Shown here piece by piece: positions 1 through 7,057 of a stretch of 18,825 nucleotides of DNA. The notes under the pieces were generated by a model. That model made no database searches, was not told the origin of the DNA, and saw only the letters and a list, made by a program, of their open reading frames with translations. The stretch comes from JBDTMT01 sp033764095 (GTDB taxonomy: Bacteria; Desulfobacterota; Binatia; HRBIN30; CADEER01). Location of the stretch: positions 1 to 18,825 of the forward strand of contig JANRJF010000324.1 in the NCBI GenBank assembly GCA_033764095.1. Direction: 5' to 3'. Each line of letters begins with the position of its first letter. The first letter of the stretch is position 1. A program made the position numbers and the translations under genes.

Positions 1-114
1 GGTCGCGAGCGCCGCGGCGGCGCCGATCCAGGCCGCCTGTCGTACGCGCGCCGGCGTGGCGCGCAGCTCGCGCGCGGCGCGCGGCCCGGCGAGGGCGGCG
101 ACGGCGCCGCTCAC
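1..114 (-). CDS. Probable FUSC/MdtO-like inner-membrane efflux protein, N-terminal fragment
   Basis: Only the first 38 codons are in the window. A GTG start at 114-112 overlaps the TGA of the upstream adaptor gene in a GTGA arrangement, so the two genes are probably translationally coupled. The visible peptide has a short basic region (RAARELRATPARVRQAA) followed by the start of a hydrophobic, alanine-rich stretch. That is typical of the N-terminus of aromatic-acid-exporter/FUSC-type proteins just before their first membrane segment. In E. coli the order ytcA-mdtN-mdtO-mdtP places an MdtO pump directly after the adaptor, which fits here. The identity rests mainly on gene order; the fragment is too short for a domain call, and another inner-membrane permease is possible. 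Confidence 0.45.
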   Translation of the reverse strand, partial: MSGAVAALAGPRAARELRATPARVRQAAWIGAAAALAT

Positions 115-1133
115 CGGTCGCCCCGCACGGTGACCACTGCGGTCTGCCCCATGCGGAACGGGTGCGCGGGGTCGCGCTCGTCGAGCTGGATGCGCACCGG
201 GAAGCGCTGCGCCAGACGCACCCAGTTGAGCGTCGGCTGCACCTCGGGCAGCACGCCGACGGTGGCGCCGTTCTGCTGGAAGAGCCCCCAGCCGACGCCC
301 TGCACGGTGCCGCGGAAGCGCCGCTGCGGGTAGCTGATCAGGTAGACGTCGACGGTCATGCCGGGCGCGATGCGGCGCAGGAACGACTCGCGGAAGTTCG
401 CCATCACGAACCACTGGCGGTCGTCGATCAGCGCGAAGATCTCCTGCCCCTGGTTGGCGTACTCGCCGACGGCGATGTTGAGGTTGGTGATCCAGGCGTC
501 GAACGGCGCCCGCACGTAGCAGTAGTCGACGTTGAGTCGCGCGTCGTCCACCGCCGCCTGCGCCGCCTGGCGCCGCGCGTTGACGTCGCCGAGCTGGCCG
601 AGCAGCTCGCGCGCCCGCGCCACTTCGGCGCGGGCGCGCGCCACCGCCGCGGCGCTCGCCGCCGCCTTGCTCTTCGCCTCGACCACCTGGTTGCTGGTGA
701 CGTACTGGCCGTTGAGCAGCGGCACCAGGCGGTTGGCGTACTGCGCGGCGTACTCGGCCTCGGCGAGGCGGGCGACCAGCGCCGCCTCGGCGGCGTCCAC
801 CGCCTGGCGGTAGCCGCCGATCTCCAGGTCGGTCAGCGCCAGCTTCGCGGTCGCCGCGTCGAGCACCGCCTGGTACGGGCGCGGGTCGACGACGAAGAGC
901 AGGTCGCCCTGGCGCACGAACTGGTTGTCGACGATCGGCAGCTCGACGATCGGGCCGCTGACGTGCGGCGCGATGCCGATGTAGTTGGCGCGCACGTACG
1001 CGTCGTCGGTGCGCGGCCAGCGGTAGAGGCTGCGATAGACGACGCCGCCGAGCACCACGGCGCCGACGACGATCGCGACGCCGAGCAGGCGCCCGACGAC
1101 TCGCAGAGGCAGGCTGTCGCGCGACTCGGCCAC
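111..1133 (-). CDS. HlyD/EmrA-family periplasmic adaptor (MdtN/AaeA-like)
   Basis: Membrane-fusion protein linking an inner-membrane pump to an outer-membrane channel. The 340-residue product has one N-terminal membrane anchor (about 11-33) and then the family hallmark TDDAYV at 42-47. A biotinyl-lipoyl-like half (IAPHVSG, then DNQFVRQGDLLFVVDP) runs to about residue 90. An alanine-rich alpha-helical hairpin spans about 95-200, and a C-terminal beta-barrel part contains APFDAWITN and a final GQTAVVTV strand. The length is normal for the MdtN/AaeA group. The start is GTG at 1133, 4 bp after the stop of the YtcA-like gene. The stop overlaps the GTG of the next gene, so the three minus-strand genes look like one operon. 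The substrate cannot be read from sequence; relatives export aromatic acids or dyes. Confidence 0.9.
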   Translation of the reverse strand: MAESRDSLPLRVVGRLLGVAIVVGAVVLGGVVYRSLYRWPRTDDAYVRANYIGIAPHVSGPIVELPIVDNQFVRQGDLLFVVDPRPYQAVLDAATAKLALTDLEIGGYRQAVDAAEAALVARLAEAEYAAQYANRLVPLLNGQYVTSNQVVEAKSKAAASAAAVARARAEVARARELLGQLGDVNARRQAAQAAVDDARLNVDYCYVRAPFDAWITNLNIAVGEYANQGQEIFALIDDRQWFVMANFRESFLRRIAPGMTVDVYLISYPQRRFRGTVQGVGWGLFQQNGATVGVLPEVQPTLNWVRLAQRFPVRIQLDERDPAHPFRMGQTAVVTVRGDR

Positions 1134-1137
1134 CGGC

Positions 1138-1404
1138 TCACGTCGGGAAGAAGAGCAGCCAGGCGGCGAAGCTGATCAGCAGCGCCAGGCAGGAGTACAC
1201 CAGCGGCAACGGTCCGAGGTGCGGCTCGAGGCCGCTGCGCGCGAACGCCGGTCGCAGCAGCGCCGCGCCGATCACGCCGCCGAGCAGGCAGAGCATCCAG
1301 GCCGGGAAGAAGGCGCCCTCGATGTCGAAGACCGGATCGCAGCCGCTCAGCGCCAGCCCCAACCCGAGCAGCGCGGCGCGCGCTGGTTGACGCCAGGAGC
1401 GCAT
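1138..1404 (-). CDS. YtcA-like small lipoprotein/membrane protein of efflux operon
   Basis: Small 88-residue protein if started at the ATG at 1404; an in-frame ATG at 1437 would add 11 residues that precede the signal and look unneeded. It has a basic start, a hydrophobic core and a lipobox LSGC with Cys22 as the predicted lipidated residue. Two further hydrophobic segments follow at about 34-50 and 66-86. The pattern DPVFDIEGAFFPAWMLC followed by LGPLPLVYSCLALLISF matches what I know of YtcA, the small protein encoded just before mdtN in E. coli. Its position directly ahead of the adaptor gene supports this. The biochemical role of YtcA proteins is not known to me; presumably they assist the pump complex. 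The assignment is by recall of pattern plus gene order. Confidence 0.65.
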   Translation of the reverse strand: MRSWRQPARAALLGLGLALSGCDPVFDIEGAFFPAWMLCLLGGVIGAALLRPAFARSGLEPHLGPLPLVYSCLALLISFAAWLLFFPT

Positions 1405-1498
1405 CCGATATGCAGCGCCGCGACCACCCCGACCCATGCGCGCGTCAAAAACACGATTGCGGCTTGCGAGTAAAGCTGAGATCCCGCGCGCTGCCGCG
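1405..1498. promoter_or_regulatory. Divergent promoter region between efflux operon and outer-membrane factor
   Basis: This is the only space between the minus-strand ytcA-like gene and the plus-strand TolC-family gene, so promoters for both must lie in or very near it. It is locally less GC-rich than its surroundings (around 1444-1475). I could not identify convincing -35/-10 boxes or an operator dyad by eye. Confidence 0.4.
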
Positions 1499-3016
1499 TT
1501 GCCCCCCGATGAACCCCCCTGTGAAAAAGGGGGGCAGGGGGGATTTTCTCCTCGCGCTCGCCCACTGCTCGCGCTGCTGGCGATTCTGGTCGCCTGCGGC
1601 GCGCAGCGCCCGCCGCAGGATCCGCGCGACGCCTGGCATCCCGTCGAGCAACTGGCGCCGTCGGCGCCCGATCGCAGCTGGGAGCCGCCGGCGCCGGCGG
1701 CCAGCTATCGTCCGCCCAGCGACGCGTGGCGCGCCGGCGACCAGCTGCGCGCGCTACCCGATGCGACCACCACCTACGATCTGCCGGCGCTGGTCGACCT
1801 GGCGCTGCGCGACAACCCGACGACGCGCGGCAGTTGGGAGACGGCGCGCGCCGCCGCGGCCCGCTACGGGCAGTCGCTGGCGCCGTACTACCCGACCGTC
1901 GGCCTGACGGCGCGCATCAGCCCCAATCAGCGCGTGCTGGAGCCGAGCACCGACGACGCGTTGGCGCTGCGCTGGGACAAGTACGAGCCGTCGGTGGTGC
2001 TCACCTACACGCTGCTCGACTTCGGCCGCCGCGCGCAGACCGCCGAGCGCGCCCGCCAGCAGCTGGTCGCCGCCAACTTCGCCTTCAACCGCACCATGCA
2101 GGACATCGTCTTCGGCGTGCAGTCGGCCTACTACCAGCTCGACGCGACGCAGTCGCTGCGGGTGGCCGCGGAGCAGAACCTGGCGCTGGCGCGCACCGTG
2201 CTCGCCGCCGCCGACGCGCGCCTCGCCGTCGGCCTGGCGACCAAGCCCGAGCAGCTGCTCGCCAAGCAGGTCGAGACGCGCGCCGTCTACGAGTTGGAGA
2301 ATGCCAAGGTGGCGGTGCAGAACGCGCAGGCCGGCCTGGCGCTGGCGCTCGGCGTGCCGGCCAACGCGCCGCTGGCGATCGAGAGCCTCGCCGAGCAGCC
2401 GCTGCCGCCCGAGCTGGAGCACGAGGTGGACGCGTTCATCGACAACGCGCTCAGCGACCGCCCCGACCTCGCCGCGCGCCTCGCCGACCTGCGCGCCGCG
2501 GAGGCCTCGGTCGGCCGCGCCAAGGCGGAGTTCTTCCCCAGCGTCGGCTTCGCCGGCCTCTACGGCGTGCAGGACTGGGATTTCACCGTGAACAGCGCCC
2601 AACGCGTGCAGAGCACGCAGCCGCAATACGCCACCGTGTTCACCTTCAACTGGACGCTGTTCAACGGCCTCGACCGTCTGAACGCGCTGCGCGGCGCCGA
2701 GGCCGACGTCGCCGCGGCGCGCGCCGGCCTGGCCACCGCCCAGCTCGACGTCATCGCCGAGGTGTGGCGCGCCTACTACGACTACCGCGCCGCGGTGCGC
2801 AAGCTGGCCTTCGCCGACGCGCTGCTGGCCGCCTCGCAGGACGCCTACGACGCCAACAAGAAGACCTACACGCAGGGGTTGAGCAACATCGTCGACCTGC
2901 TGACCGCCGAGCGCGATCTCGCCAACGCGCGCTACACGCGGGTGCTGTCGCGCGCCGAGCTGCTGATCACCGCCGCGCGGGTCGCGTATGCGGCGGGGAC
3001 GGTGCGCGTCCCGTGA
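1436..3016 (+). CDS. TolC-family outer-membrane efflux lipoprotein (OMF, MdtP/NodT-like)
   Basis: Outer-membrane channel component, probably partner of the divergent adaptor and pump. Read from ATG 1436 the product has 526 residues. A hydrophobic stretch (PLLALLAILVAC) ends in a lipobox whose Cys is residue 54. The mature part holds two OEP repeats: about 105-310 (ALVDLALRDNPTTRGSWETAR, LLDFGRRAQTAERAR) and about 320-520 (FNWTLFNGLDRLNALRGAEADV, TYTQGLSNIVDLLTAERDLANAR). These long amphipathic helices are typical of TolC. The N-terminus is odd. The only in-frame starts before the lipobox are ATG 1436 and TTG 1499, neither with a clear ribosome site. Both read through a dispersed repeat (1511-1550) that encodes PPCEKGGQGGF just ahead of the signal core. 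The start is therefore uncertain, and the original 5' end may have been altered by the repeat. Confidence 0.85.
   Translation: MRASKTRLRLASKAEIPRAAALPPDEPPCEKGGQGGFSPRARPLLALLAILVACGAQRPPQDPRDAWHPVEQLAPSAPDRSWEPPAPAASYRPPSDAWRAGDQLRALPDATTTYDLPALVDLALRDNPTTRGSWETARAAAARYGQSLAPYYPTVGLTARISPNQRVLEPSTDDALALRWDKYEPSVVLTYTLLDFGRRAQTAERARQQLVAANFAFNRTMQDIVFGVQSAYYQLDATQSLRVAAEQNLALARTVLAAADARLAVGLATKPEQLLAKQVETRAVYELENAKVAVQNAQAGLALALGVPANAPLAIESLAEQPLPPELEHEVDAFIDNALSDRPDLAARLADLRAAEASVGRAKAEFFPSVGFAGLYGVQDWDFTVNSAQRVQSTQPQYATVFTFNWTLFNGLDRLNALRGAEADVAAARAGLATAQLDVIAEVWRAYYDYRAAVRKLAFADALLAASQDAYDANKKTYTQGLSNIVDLLTAERDLANARYTRVLSRAELLITAARVAYAAGTVRVP
1511..1550 (+). repeat. Dispersed G/C-run repeat, copy 1 (inside OMF coding region)
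   Basis: It consists of six C, TGTG, five A, six G, CA, six G, then ATTTTCTC. It matches the copies at 18395-18435 and 18482-18522, with one base fewer between the two G runs. The C run and first G run can pair as a hairpin. In the OMF frame it reads EPPCEKGGQGGFS, the same phase in which copy 2 is read (IPPFEKGG). Confidence 0.9.
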
Positions 3017-3031
3017 GTGTGTGTTGGTCGC

Positions 3032-3060
3032 CTCACGTCCGCGGGGGCGGCGGACGTGAG
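3032..3060. terminator. Perfect 11-bp hairpin downstream of the OMF gene
   Basis: CTCACGTCCGC (3032-3042) pairs perfectly with GCGGACGTGAG (3050-3060) across a 7-base loop. It lies 16 bp after the OMF stop codon. There is no T-tract, so intrinsic termination is uncertain. It may instead be a 3'-end stabiliser or act with Rho. Confidence 0.6.
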
Positions 3061-3063
3061 CGA

Positions 3064-3153
3064 AGGCTGTTAGGCTGCTAGGCTGTTACGCTGTTAGGGG
3101 CGGAATTCGAGCCCTTCCCCTAACAGCCTAACAGCCTAACCGCGTAACAGCCT
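3064..3153. repeat. Tandem-armed palindrome 1 (8-bp units) between convergent genes
   Basis: The left arm 3064-3100 is four units of roughly AGGCTGTT followed by AGGGG. The right arm 3117-3153 is its inverted counterpart, matching at 33 of 37 positions, with a 16-base spacer. It ends 3 bases short of the SOD stop codon (3157-3159) and lies between convergent OMF and SOD genes, so it could serve as a bidirectional terminator. One of four palindromes with the same construction in this window. Confidence 0.9.
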
Positions 3154-3156
3154 CTC

Positions 3157-3771
3157 CTAGAGCGCCAGATCCAACGTCCCGACGCTCTTGAAACGCTGCG
3201 CGACGTCCTCCCAGTTCACCAGCTGCCAGAACGCCTTCACCCAGTCGCCCTTCACGTTCTGGTATTGCAGGTAGTAGGCGTGCTCCCACATGTCGAGCAC
3301 CAGCAGCGGTACGGTGCCGTTGCCGATGTTGCCCTGGTGGTCGTAGACCTGTTCGACGACCAGCGTCTTGCCGACCGGCTCCCAGGACAGCGTGCTCCAG
3401 CCGGAGCCCTGGATGTTGTTCGCCGCCTCGGTGATCTGACCCTTCATGCCCTCGAAGGAGCCGAACGACTCGTCGATCGCCGCCTGCAGCTCGCCCCGCG
3501 GCGTGCCGCCCGCCTTCGGCGCCAGGTTCTTCCACATCAGCGAGTGCAGGATGTGGCCGGACAGGTGGAACGCGAGGTTCTTCTGCAGCTGGTTGATGGC
3601 GGCAAAGTCGTTCTTGCTGCGCGCCTCGGCCAGCTTGTCGAGCGTCGTGTTGGCGCCAGCCACATAGGCGGCGTGGTGCTTGTCATGGTGCAGTTGCAGC
3701 ACCTTGGCCGAGTAGTGCGGCTCCAGCGCCGAGTAGTCGTAGGGCAGCTCGGGCAGCGTGTACTTGGGCAT
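3157..3771 (-). CDS. sodA: Fe/Mn superoxide dismutase
   Basis: Cytoplasmic enzyme converting superoxide to oxygen and hydrogen peroxide. The 204-residue length is standard. The four metal ligands of the family are visible: His28 (LHHDKHH), His73 (HLSGHILH), and Asp160 with His164 (LDMWEHAYY). The second-sphere region reads YDHQGN (His145, Gln146), followed by VPLLVLDMWEHAYYLQYQNVK. This closely resembles the actinobacterial/mycobacterial SodA type rather than E. coli SodB. The metal cannot be fixed from sequence; iron or cambialistic use are both possible. No signal peptide is present. The ATG at 3771 has a good ribosome site (GGAGG, about 9 bases upstream). The gene follows the ferric-reductase-like gene on the same strand after an 83-bp gap containing a possible terminator, so it likely has its own promoter. 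The symbol is given for family only. Confidence 0.95.
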   Translation of the reverse strand: MPKYTLPELPYDYSALEPHYSAKVLQLHHDKHHAAYVAGANTTLDKLAEARSKNDFAAINQLQKNLAFHLSGHILHSLMWKNLAPKAGGTPRGELQAAIDESFGSFEGMKGQITEAANNIQGSGWSTLSWEPVGKTLVVEQVYDHQGNIGNGTVPLLVLDMWEHAYYLQYQNVKGDWVKAFWQLVNWEDVAQRFKSVGTLDLAL

Positions 3772-3833
3772 CGGGGTTCCTCCTTCGATGCGATCACGCT
3801 AGCAGCGTCGCGGTGTGGCGAAAGGCTGTGCGA

Positions 3834-3857
3834 CAAAAAAGTCGGGGCGCGCCCCTA
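3834..3857 (-). terminator. Possible intrinsic terminator after the ferric-reductase-like gene
   Basis: Read on the minus strand, the self-complementary GGGGCGCGCCCC (3855-3844) is followed by GAC and then six T. The short G/C stem plus T run fits an intrinsic terminator, although the stem is only four pairs if CGCG is the loop. It overlaps the TAG stop codon of the gene (3857-3855). Confidence 0.5.
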
Positions 3858-4472
3858 CGGCCGTTGCCGCCGCCACGCCGCGCAGCGTAGTGCCGCGACC
3901 GCCAACAGCGGGATGACGAAGACGCCGTACCAGAGCGACTCCATCGCCATGCGCGGGCCGTAGGAGATCGTGAAGATCGCCCAGTTCCAGTACATGCCGG
4001 TCTTGTGCAGCAGCCGCCAGCGGCGCAGGCCGAGCGCCTGGACGGCGCGGTCGGTGGAGGTCGCGGCCATGGCGTACATGAGCACGTACGCCATGCCGCC
4101 GAAGAGCAGCGTCACCGCCGAGAGCTCGAAGCTCGGGTCGAGCCGCGCGACCATGGCGATGCCGAGCAGGTGCACGGTGTGCGAAGCGGCGTACGAGACG
4201 CCGACGTATCGCCGGTTGGCGAGCAGCCACTTGGTCGCCGCGCCGCGCCAGAAGACGCGTGCCGAGGAGGCGGCGAAGGCGGCGAGGAAGAAGACGATCG
4301 AGGTTTTGGCGCTGCTGCGGATGACGGCGCGCCAGCCGTCGATGCCGCCGTGATACAGCGTGAACATGAAGCTGCACAGGGTGCAGACGGCGACCGTCGC
4401 CCACAGCGTCAGCAGCCAGCCGCTGAGCTGCGAGCGGCGGAGCGGCCAGGCCGCGGCGCGTTGGTCCGCCAT
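3855..4472 (-). CDS. Ferric-reductase-like transmembrane haem protein (YedZ/MsrQ-like)
   Basis: Integral membrane protein of 205 residues with about five to six hydrophobic segments (roughly 18-40, 55-70, 90-110, 118-137, 160-175, 182-198). Candidate b-haem ligands are His98 and His101 in SYAASHTVHLLG and His156 in RRWRLLHKTGMYWNW. The second matches the conserved W-x-x-LH motif of the ferric reductase-like transmembrane domain. There is no NAD/FAD-binding module, so electrons must come from a partner or the quinone pool. MsrQ relatives feed the periplasmic methionine sulfoxide reductase MsrP, but no msrP is visible here, so I do not use that symbol. It lies upstream of SOD on the same strand, which may reflect a loose redox theme. 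The start is ATG 4472, without a strong ribosome site. Confidence 0.75.
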   Translation of the reverse strand: MADQRAAAWPLRRSQLSGWLLTLWATVAVCTLCSFMFTLYHGGIDGWRAVIRSSAKTSIVFFLAAFAASSARVFWRGAATKWLLANRRYVGVSYAASHTVHLLGIAMVARLDPSFELSAVTLLFGGMAYVLMYAMAATSTDRAVQALGLRRWRLLHKTGMYWNWAIFTISYGPRMAMESLWYGVFVIPLLAVAALRCAAWRRQRP

Positions 4473-4625
4473 CGCCGGCGGGGTCTAGCCGATCGGTGGC
4501 GGCGGCTCAACGCGCATTCGACGCTCGGCAAAATCGTGTCGCGGGCGGCGCGCGGACGCAGATTTGGCGTGGCCGAGGCGGCGCGTATCGACTATCGTGT
4601 CGCGCTCGGCGGGGGCCGTGCCGGG

Positions 4626-6872
4626 ATGTCAGTCGAACTCTTCGCTGTCTTGGCGGTCGTGGCGGGGTGCGGCGCCGCGCTCTACCGCCGGCGGGCGCGG
4701 CGGCTGGCAGCCGCGCTGGCCGAGGCGGAGATGGCGCGGGCGCGGGTCGAGGAGCAGGTGCGGCAGCGCGAGCGCTTCACCGACGCGCTCATCGCGCACA
4801 GTTCCGACCTGATCTCGATCCTCAACCCGGACGGCACCATCCGTTTCGCCAGCCCGTCGCACGCCCGCGTCCTCGGCTGGCAGCCGGCCGAGCTGGTCGG
4901 CACCAACGCCTTCGCGCTGGTGCATCCCGACGACCAGCCGGCGCTGCTGGAAGCGTTCAGCGCCGGGGTCGGCACGCCGGACGTGACGGTGACGCGCGAG
5001 TACCGCATCCGCCATCGCGACGGCGGCTGGCGCGTCGTCGAGTCGCGCGCCCGCGCCGCGCTCGACGACCCGGTCATCGCCGGGGCGGTGATCAGCTCGC
5101 GCGACATCACCGAGCGGCGCCGCGTCGAGCGCGACAAGGCGGCGCTGCTGGAGATGGCGCACGACATTGCCGGCACGCTCGACCTGCAGGCGGTGCTCGA
5201 CCGCGTCGGCCAGCGCACCGTGCGGGTGGTGCCGTGCGACGGCGTCGCCACCGCGCACTGGGATGCCGCCGCCGGCGTGTTCCGCGTCCTGGCGACGCTT
5301 GGCGTGCCCGAGCCGCTCGCCTCGATGGCGCGCCAGCTGACCTTTCCGCGCGGCATGGGGCTGGGCGGCCGCATGTCGGACGGCGAGACGGTGGTGCTCT
5401 ACGAGCCGGCGACGCACGAGGATCCCTTCCTGCAACTGCTCGGCGGGCTCGGCGTCAGCGCCTTCGTCTCGACGCCGCTGGTGGTGCGCGGCCGACTGGT
5501 CGGCGGCTTCTGGGCGTTCAAGCAGCAGGGGCGGTTCCACCCGCCGCAGGTGCAGTTGATCGAGAGCATCGGCCGCCAGCTGGCGATGGCGGTGGAGGCG
5601 GCCGACCTCTATGCGGCGCAGCGCGAGGAGGCGGCGGTGGCGGCGGCGCTGGCGCGGCTCGGCCGCGAGCTGATCTCCGAGCTCGACGGGCCGGCGCTGC
5701 TCGAGCGGCTGTGCCGCATCACCGTCGAGGAGCTCGGCTGCGACGTCAGCCGCACCTACCTGCGCGACCTGGAGCGCGACGAGTATCGCGCCGTCGCCAG
5801 CGCCGGCGACACGCCCGAGCAATGGGAGGCGCTGCGCGTCCTGACCTTCTCCAGCCAGACGCTGGCTCCGTTCGTCGGCGAGCTGGCGCGCCGCGACGTC
5901 GTCCAGCTCGACATCGGCGGCAGGGTGCGCGGCGACGATCCGCTGCACCGCGGCGCGGACCGCGCCCGCGTGCTGGCCATGGCGCTGCGCCGCGGCGGCG
6001 AGCTGATCGGCATCCACGCAGCGCGCTACTTCAACCGCCAGGCGCCGTGCAGCCCGTCGCAGGAGCGCATCGCCGGCGGCATCGCGCAGCTCGCCTCGCT
6101 GGCGCTGGAGAACGCGCGGCTGGTGGCGGAGCTCGATCGCGCCGACCGCGTCAAGTCGGACTTCGTCGCCAGCATGTCGCACGAGCTGCGCACGCCGCTG
6201 AACGTGATCATCGGCTACAGCGACCTGCTCGCCGACCAGGTGTTCGGCGAGTTGGCCGCCGAGCAGGCCGACACCGTGCGGCGCATCGGTGAGCAGGGCC
6301 GCGAGCTGCTCGAGCTGGTCAACACGACGCTCGACATGAGCCGCCTCGAGTCGGGCCGCATCCCGCTGGCGGTGCAGCAGGTCGACCTGGTGGCGCTGCT
6401 CAGCGAGATCGAGCTGGAGGTCCACCTGGTGCGCCGCCAGGCCAGCCTGCGCCTGGTGTGGAACGTCCCCGGCGATCTGCCGGCGCTCGCCACCGACCCG
6501 ATCAAGCTCAAGGTGGTGGTCAAGAACCTGCTGCTCAACGCCATCAAGTTCACCGACGAGGGGACCATCACGCTGAGCGCCGCATGCCGCGACGGCGGCG
6601 TCGAGATTCGCATTGCCGACACCGGCATCGGCATCGCCGCCGACATGCTGCCGCACATCTTCGAGCCCTTCCGCCAGGCGGCGCAGGGCAACGAGCGGCG
6701 CGGTGGCGTCGGGCTCGGCCTGCACATCGTGCGCCGCCTGCTCGACATGCTGGACGGCGAGGTCGACGTCGTCAGCGAGCCCGGCCGCGGCTCGACCTTC
6801 CGCGTCTGGATCCCGCTGCGCGCCGAGACGCCCGAGCTCGAGGTGCCGGAGCGGGTCGTCGCGCAGCGGTAG
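4626..6872 (+). CDS. Membrane-anchored PAS-GAF-GAF sensor histidine kinase
   Basis: Signal-transducing kinase of 748 residues from ATG 4626. Order: a single N-terminal hydrophobic segment (about 3-22); a short basic/coiled-coil linker; a PAS domain (about 49-165, FTDALIAHSSDLISILNPDG through ISSRDITERRR); a first GAF domain (about 176-325); a second GAF domain (about 345-505); a HisKA dimerisation domain with phospho-acceptor His519 in SMSHELRTPLN; and an ATPase domain with N-box NLLLNAIKFT (Asn638), ADTGIGI, FEPFRQ and GVGLGLHIV. The catalytic motifs are complete. There is no receiver domain and no response regulator gene nearby, so it is an orphan kinase whose partner is elsewhere. PAS and GAF ligands cannot be named from sequence. 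The frame is open well upstream, but the anchor begins just after this ATG, so I chose it. It is divergent from the ferric-reductase-like gene across 153 bp. Confidence 0.9.
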   Translation: MSVELFAVLAVVAGCGAALYRRRARRLAAALAEAEMARARVEEQVRQRERFTDALIAHSSDLISILNPDGTIRFASPSHARVLGWQPAELVGTNAFALVHPDDQPALLEAFSAGVGTPDVTVTREYRIRHRDGGWRVVESRARAALDDPVIAGAVISSRDITERRRVERDKAALLEMAHDIAGTLDLQAVLDRVGQRTVRVVPCDGVATAHWDAAAGVFRVLATLGVPEPLASMARQLTFPRGMGLGGRMSDGETVVLYEPATHEDPFLQLLGGLGVSAFVSTPLVVRGRLVGGFWAFKQQGRFHPPQVQLIESIGRQLAMAVEAADLYAAQREEAAVAAALARLGRELISELDGPALLERLCRITVEELGCDVSRTYLRDLERDEYRAVASAGDTPEQWEALRVLTFSSQTLAPFVGELARRDVVQLDIGGRVRGDDPLHRGADRARVLAMALRRGGELIGIHAARYFNRQAPCSPSQERIAGGIAQLASLALENARLVAELDRADRVKSDFVASMSHELRTPLNVIIGYSDLLADQVFGELAAEQADTVRRIGEQGRELLELVNTTLDMSRLESGRIPLAVQQVDLVALLSEIELEVHLVRRQASLRLVWNVPGDLPALATDPIKLKVVVKNLLLNAIKFTDEGTITLSAACRDGGVEIRIADTGIGIAADMLPHIFEPFRQAAQGNERRGGVGLGLHIVRRLLDMLDGEVDVVSEPGRGSTFRVWIPLRAETPELEVPERVVAQR

Positions 6873-6880
6873 GCTTGTCG

Positions 6881-6961
6881 GTCTGAAACAGACGGGCTGA
6901 GGCTCGGGCTCGATGCAGCGATTCCGCTGCCCACTCGAGCCCGAGCCCGAGCCTCAGCCCG
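6881..6961. repeat. Tandem-armed palindrome 2 (6-bp units) after the kinase gene
   Basis: A small hairpin (GTCTG-AAA-CAGAC, 6881-6893) begins 8 bases after the kinase stop. A perfect 20-bp inverted repeat follows, with arms 6893-6912 and 6942-6961. The arms are built from repeated GGGCTC/GGGCTG hexamers. The 29-base loop holds another perfect hairpin (GCAGCG-ATTC-CGCTGC) and one extra hexamer of the right arm. No T-tract is present. It may act as a terminator or 3'-end structure for the kinase mRNA. Confidence 0.9.
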
Positions 6962-7057
6962 ATCCCGTCCCTTCATCCCACGACCCTGCTCGACCCGCGG
7001 TTGACCTGACGACCCCACATGCGTCAGGCAGGGCTCCGAAAAGAGGGGACCGCCGCC

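Noticed and set aside
162..1175. Plus-strand frame across the adaptor gene
   Set aside because: The minus strand encodes a complete HlyD-family protein; the plus-strand product is His/Arg/Ala-rich shadow sequence.
4629..6725. Long open frame antisense to the histidine kinase
   Set aside because: Composition is Arg/His/Ala/Gln-rich without recognisable motifs, and the sense strand has a complete kinase. This is the usual GC-rich shadow.
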